NCBI GenBank assembly: GCA_021808185.1 | Contig: JAKBCB010000204.1 | Coordinates: forward strand, 1 to 6,753 | DNA length: 6,753 nucleotides | Source: Pseudomonadota bacterium | Lineage (GTDB): Bacteria; Pseudomonadota; Alphaproteobacteria; Acetobacterales; Acetobacteraceae | Direction: 5' to 3' | Shown: piece after piece, positions 4,605 to 6,753 of the stretch | How the letters are laid out: each line of letters starts with the position of its first letter | Numbering within the stretch: the stretch's first letter is position 1 | Notes under the pieces: model-generated | The model's input: the letters and a program-made list of their open reading frames with translations, nothing else | Told to the model about the DNA's origin: nothing | The model's database searches: none | Translations under genes and position numbers: made by a program

Positions 4605-5399
4605 ATGGATTTTCTACATTCCGCCTTGGCCGTCATATCGGGCGGCGCTGTCGGCTTCACACTCGGGTTGATCGGCGGCGGCGGCTCGATCCTGGCCACG
4701 CCGCTGTTGCTGTACGTCGTCGGTCTGGGCCCGCACGAGGCGATCGGCACCGGGGCGCTGGCGGTCTCGGTCAACGCATTTGCGAATTTCGGCGGCCATG
4801 CCCGCGCCGGCAACGTGCGCTGGGGCAGCGCCGTGCTGTTCGCGCTGGTCGGCGTGTTTGGCGCCGCGGTCGGCTCGACCTTGGGCAAAAGCTTCGACGG
4901 CAAGCGCCTGCTGTTCCTGTTCGCGATCCTGATGGTCGTGGTGGGCGTGCTGATGCTGCGTCGCGGGCGGCGCAGCGCCGTGCGCGCGGGCATCGACACG
5001 GCGGAGGCACCTCGCCTGGGGGTCGCGCGGATCGTCGTTGCGGCGCTTGCGGTCGGCTTGTTGTCGGGCTTTTTCGGCATTGGCGGTGGTTTCCTGATCG
5101 TGCCCGGGCTGCTGTTCGCAACCGGGATGCCGATCATCATGGCCATCGGGTCGTCGCTGCTCTCGGTTGGCGGCTTCGGGCTTACCACCGCGATCAATTA
5201 TGCGAGATCCGGCCTGGTAAACTGGCCGGTCGCCGGCGAATACATCGCCGGCGGTCTTGCCGGCGGGATGCTGGGCATGATGCTCGCGAACAGGCTGGCG
5301 CTGCGCAGCGCCGCGTTGAACACGGTCTTTGCCGCGGTCGTGTTCGTCGTCGCCGCCTACATGCTGTATCGCAACGCCGGCTCGATCGGTCTCGGCTGA
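4605..5399 (+). CDS. TauE/SafE-family membrane exporter, probably of sulfite or another sulfur anion
   Basis: The 264-residue polytopic inner-membrane protein has about eight hydrophobic segments, roughly at 5-35, 38-60, 75-95, 102-118, 142-170, 173-198, 208-228 and 236-256. The TauE/SafE hallmark is an internal duplication: GLIGGGGSILATPLLLY (21-37) in the first half mirrors GFFGIGGGFLIVPGLLF (155-171) in the second. Each copy is followed by an AIGTGALAVS- or AIGSSLLSV-type segment. A basic loop with an RRGRR run (119-123) separates the halves and would be cytoplasmic by the positive-inside rule. Family members are implicated in export of sulfite, sulfoacetate or other sulfonates, and some handle other anions. 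Next to an sHdr system, whose expected product is sulfite, export of sulfite is a reasonable inference but is not shown by sequence. Start ATG 4605 has GGAG six bases upstream. Confidence 0.92.
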   Translation: MDFLHSALAVISGGAVGFTLGLIGGGGSILATPLLLYVVGLGPHEAIGTGALAVSVNAFANFGGHARAGNVRWGSAVLFALVGVFGAAVGSTLGKSFDGKRLLFLFAILMVVVGVLMLRRGRRSAVRAGIDTAEAPRLGVARIVVAALAVGLLSGFFGIGGGFLIVPGLLFATGMPIIMAIGSSLLSVGGFGLTTAINYARSGLVNWPVAGEYIAGGLAGGMLGMMLANRLALRSAALNTVFAAVVFVVAAYMLYRNAGSIGLG

Positions 5400-5404
5400 G
5401 CCAT

Positions 5405-5423
5405 GCGCGGCGTAAGTCCGCGC
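5405..5423 (+). other. GC-rich hairpin just after the TauE/SafE stop codon
   Basis: GCGCGG (5405-5410) pairs with CCGCGC (5418-5423) around a seven-base loop, five bases past the TGA at 5397-5399. The position suits a terminator or 3' stabilising hairpin, but no T-tract follows, so only a weak or Rho-assisted role is plausible. Confidence 0.35.
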
Positions 5424-5459
5424 GGGAATACTGGCACACCGCCACACATAGGCGACAAC

Positions 5460-5475
5460 CGCGGCGCGCGCCGCG
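5460..5475 (+). other. Perfect 16-base palindrome in the spacer before the exported DsrE-like gene
   Basis: CGCGGCGCGCGCCGCG is its own reverse complement and sits only five bases upstream of the GGGGGA ribosome site. It could be an operator-like site, or an mRNA stem that limits access to the ribosome site. It is also low-complexity G/C sequence and may be chance. No -10 or -35 promoter elements were recognised in the 5400-5491 spacer. Confidence 0.3.
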
Positions 5476-5491
5476 AGAACGGGGGACCACC

Positions 5492-6283
5492 ATGAGCGGA
5501 CAGACCGATCGCCGGACGGCGATCATGCGGACGGGACTTGCGATCGCCACCGGCATGGCGGGGCTCGCGGCAGCGCCTGCATGGTCGGCGGGCGCATCGT
5601 TGATGCCGCAAGGCGCCACGCAACTGCGCGAGCTTGGCGAGCGGCTGGCCCGCGCGCCGCGCCGGCGCGATTTCAAGTCCGTGCCGATGGTGCTCGACAA
5701 CCCCGATCTATGGGACCAGGCGGCGCTGTCGGAAGTGATCGCCTATCGCGGCGGGCCGCGCCAGGTCTGGGACAACACCGATCTTGCAAGCCCGTGGCTC
5801 AACCTGATGCGCAACTCGCTGAACGCGCAGATCTGGTCCTTCCGCCATCCCGACTTCCTTGCGGTGTCGGCGACGCATGGCAGCGCGCACCTCGCATTGT
5901 ACGATCAGCAGATGTGGGAGAAATACCAATTCGCCAAGCTGACCGGTGAGAAGTTCAAGTCCAACACGCTGATCGAGGAAAAGAAGGCCGGCGGCGCCGA
6001 TCCGGGCAACTACCAGGATGCCGAGGGCGCGTTCTCGCCGCACGACAATTCCATCCCGGCGCTGCAGCGGCGTGGCGTGGTGTTTCTCGCCTGTCATAAC
6101 GCGATCTGGGAAGTCTCGGAAAAGCTGATCGCCGGCGGCGTCAACCCCGACAAGCTGTCGCATGAGGCGATGGCGGCGGAGCTGACGAATCACCTGATCC
6201 CGGAGGCGGTGCTCACTCCGGGCGCGGTCGCGACCCTGCTGGAATTGCAGGACGCCGGATTTCACTACGCCTACGCCAAATGA
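5492..6283 (+). CDS. Exported DsrE-like protein with a single cysteine (probable Tat substrate)
   Basis: The 263-residue protein begins with an apparent twin-arginine signal: DRRTAIM (6-12), a hydrophobic core to about residue 29, then APAWSAGAS (28-36) with a likely cleavage after AWSA. The RR pair is convincing, but the rest of the Tat motif is imperfect, so Sec export is possible. The mature part ends in a DsrE-like signature: GVVFLACHNAIWEV (195-208) resembles the F-x-x-C-x-N block of DsrE-like proteins, and AVLTPGAVATLLELQDAGFHYAY (239-261) resembles their pGv...LQ..Gy.Y terminus. C201 is the only cysteine in the protein, so any thiol or persulfide chemistry must use it. Residues 80-185 match the start of the fold only loosely (AYRGGPRQVWDN, SATHGSAHLALYD) and include a family-specific insert. 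Such proteins are often labelled 'transcriptional initiation protein Tat' in databases, a misnomer. ATG 5492 has GGGGGA five bases upstream. The stop overlaps the next ATG. Confidence 0.75.
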   Translation: MSGQTDRRTAIMRTGLAIATGMAGLAAAPAWSAGASLMPQGATQLRELGERLARAPRRRDFKSVPMVLDNPDLWDQAALSEVIAYRGGPRQVWDNTDLASPWLNLMRNSLNAQIWSFRHPDFLAVSATHGSAHLALYDQQMWEKYQFAKLTGEKFKSNTLIEEKKAGGADPGNYQDAEGAFSPHDNSIPALQRRGVVFLACHNAIWEVSEKLIAGGVNPDKLSHEAMAAELTNHLIPEAVLTPGAVATLLELQDAGFHYAYAK

Positions 6284-6753
6284 GCACGCCCATGCACGGA
6301 GCATCCTGGCGTGCCTGCCTGGGGCTGGCGGCGGTGCTGCTCACCGCGAGGCTCGCGATGGCGCAGGCACCGCGCGCGAGCGACGACGTATTCCCGCCCT
6401 GGCAGCACGGCGAGAACAACGACGCGCGCAACCGCGGCCTCGAATTCACGGTGCCGGAAGTCGATGACCTCGCCGACTTCCACGGCGACATCACCGACCC
6501 GAAGCTCGTGCTGTATGTCGGTGGCAACTACTACTTCGCGATGGCGCCGCTGGTGCGGGCGTTCGAGCAGGCGAACCCCGCTTTCCAAGGCCGGATCTAC
6601 TGGGAGACGATTCCGCCCGGGCTGCTGGTCAAGCAGATCGAGGCGGGCGGGACCATCACCGTCGGCAACATGACCTGGACCGCGAAGGCCGATGCGTACT
6701 TCGCCGGCTACGCCAAGGTGAAGCAGCTCGTGGCCGACGGGCTGCTGACCGGG
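6280..6753 (+). CDS. Periplasmic solute-binding-like protein (PBP2 fold), N-terminal part, cut by window end
   Basis: The open frame of 158 codons runs off the window without a stop, so only the N-terminal part is seen. It starts with a Sec-type signal peptide: basic n-region, hydrophobic core of about residues 13-27, and probable cleavage in RLAMAQA after residue 28. Next comes a spacer rich in polar residues (HGENNDARNRGLEFTVPEVDD, about 43-63). The segment PKLVLYVGGNYYFAMAPLVRAFEQANP (74-100) then looks like the first strand and helix of a type 2 periplasmic binding protein, as in ModA-like or SBP_bac_11-type proteins. IPPGLLVKQIEAGG (111-124) and TVGNMTWTA (127-135) follow. The ligand is unknown, and molybdate-like anions or a sulfur compound are both possible. 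ATG 6280 overlaps the TGA of the exported DsrE-like gene. ATG 6292, with GAG seven bases upstream, is an alternative four residues in. The overlap implies joint expression. Confidence 0.7.
   Translation, partial: MSTPMHGASWRACLGLAAVLLTARLAMAQAPRASDDVFPPWQHGENNDARNRGLEFTVPEVDDLADFHGDITDPKLVLYVGGNYYFAMAPLVRAFEQANPAFQGRIYWETIPPGLLVKQIEAGGTITVGNMTWTAKADAYFAGYAKVKQLVADGLLTG

Noticed and set aside
3608..5197. A 529-codon open frame on the minus strand opposite lbpA, dsrE, tusA and the exporter
   Set aside because: It runs across four well-supported plus-strand genes and two spacers. Its product is Pro/Arg/Ser/Ala-rich low-complexity sequence with no recognisable motif. Long antisense frames are expected in GC-rich DNA.
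4331..5491. In-frame extension upstream of the exported DsrE-like gene, crossing tusA and the exporter
   Set aside because: The sequence before ATG 5492 is Arg-rich out-of-frame translation of other genes. The true start is fixed by GGGGGA and a signal peptide beginning at 5492.

Overview
The window is GC-rich (roughly two thirds G+C by eye), and every supported gene lies on the + strand in one tightly packed block. It looks like part of a chromosome from a high-GC sulfur-oxidizing bacterium, probably a proteobacterium. The gene content matches the sulfur-oxidizing heterodisulfide-reductase-like (sHdr) pathway, type I arrangement (shdrC1-B1-A-hyp-C2-B2). The window enters this cluster at the end of shdrA, so shdrC1 and shdrB1 would be expected just upstream. 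The exact taxon cannot be read from the sequence.

Layout. 1-258 is the C-terminal end of an sHdrA-like flavoprotein. 258-1145 is the conserved sHdr 'hyp' protein. 1132-1881 is shdrC2 with two [4Fe-4S] motifs. 1878-2801 is shdrB2 with two cysteine-rich CCG-type domains. 2798-3259 is a small cysteine-containing protein that I do not recognise. 3283-3723 is lbpA, a GcvH-like lipoate-binding protein. 3752-4261 is a DsrE2/DsrE3-type protein. 4296-4523 is tusA. 4605-5399 is a TauE/SafE membrane protein. 5492-6283 is an exported DsrE-like protein with a single cysteine. 6280-6753 is an exported solute-binding-like protein, cut off by the window end. The first five genes overlap one another by 1-14 bases. 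Later genes are separated by 23-92 bases, mostly with clear Shine-Dalgarno sequences.

How the genes may work together. From established work on sHdr systems, TusA and DsrE-family proteins carry sulfane sulfur in the cytoplasm. The sHdr complex (A, B, C and hyp) is thought to oxidise it towards sulfite, with lipoyl-LbpA as an essential partner. A TauE/SafE exporter next door would fit removal of sulfite or another sulfur anion. The last two genes add a periplasmic layer, an exported DsrE-like protein overlapping an exported binding protein. It is not part of the textbook sHdr core and is one of the two most interesting parts of the window. The other is the uncharacterised 153-residue protein between shdrB2 and lbpA. 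No RNA genes, insertion sequences, CRISPR arrays or convincing promoters were seen.
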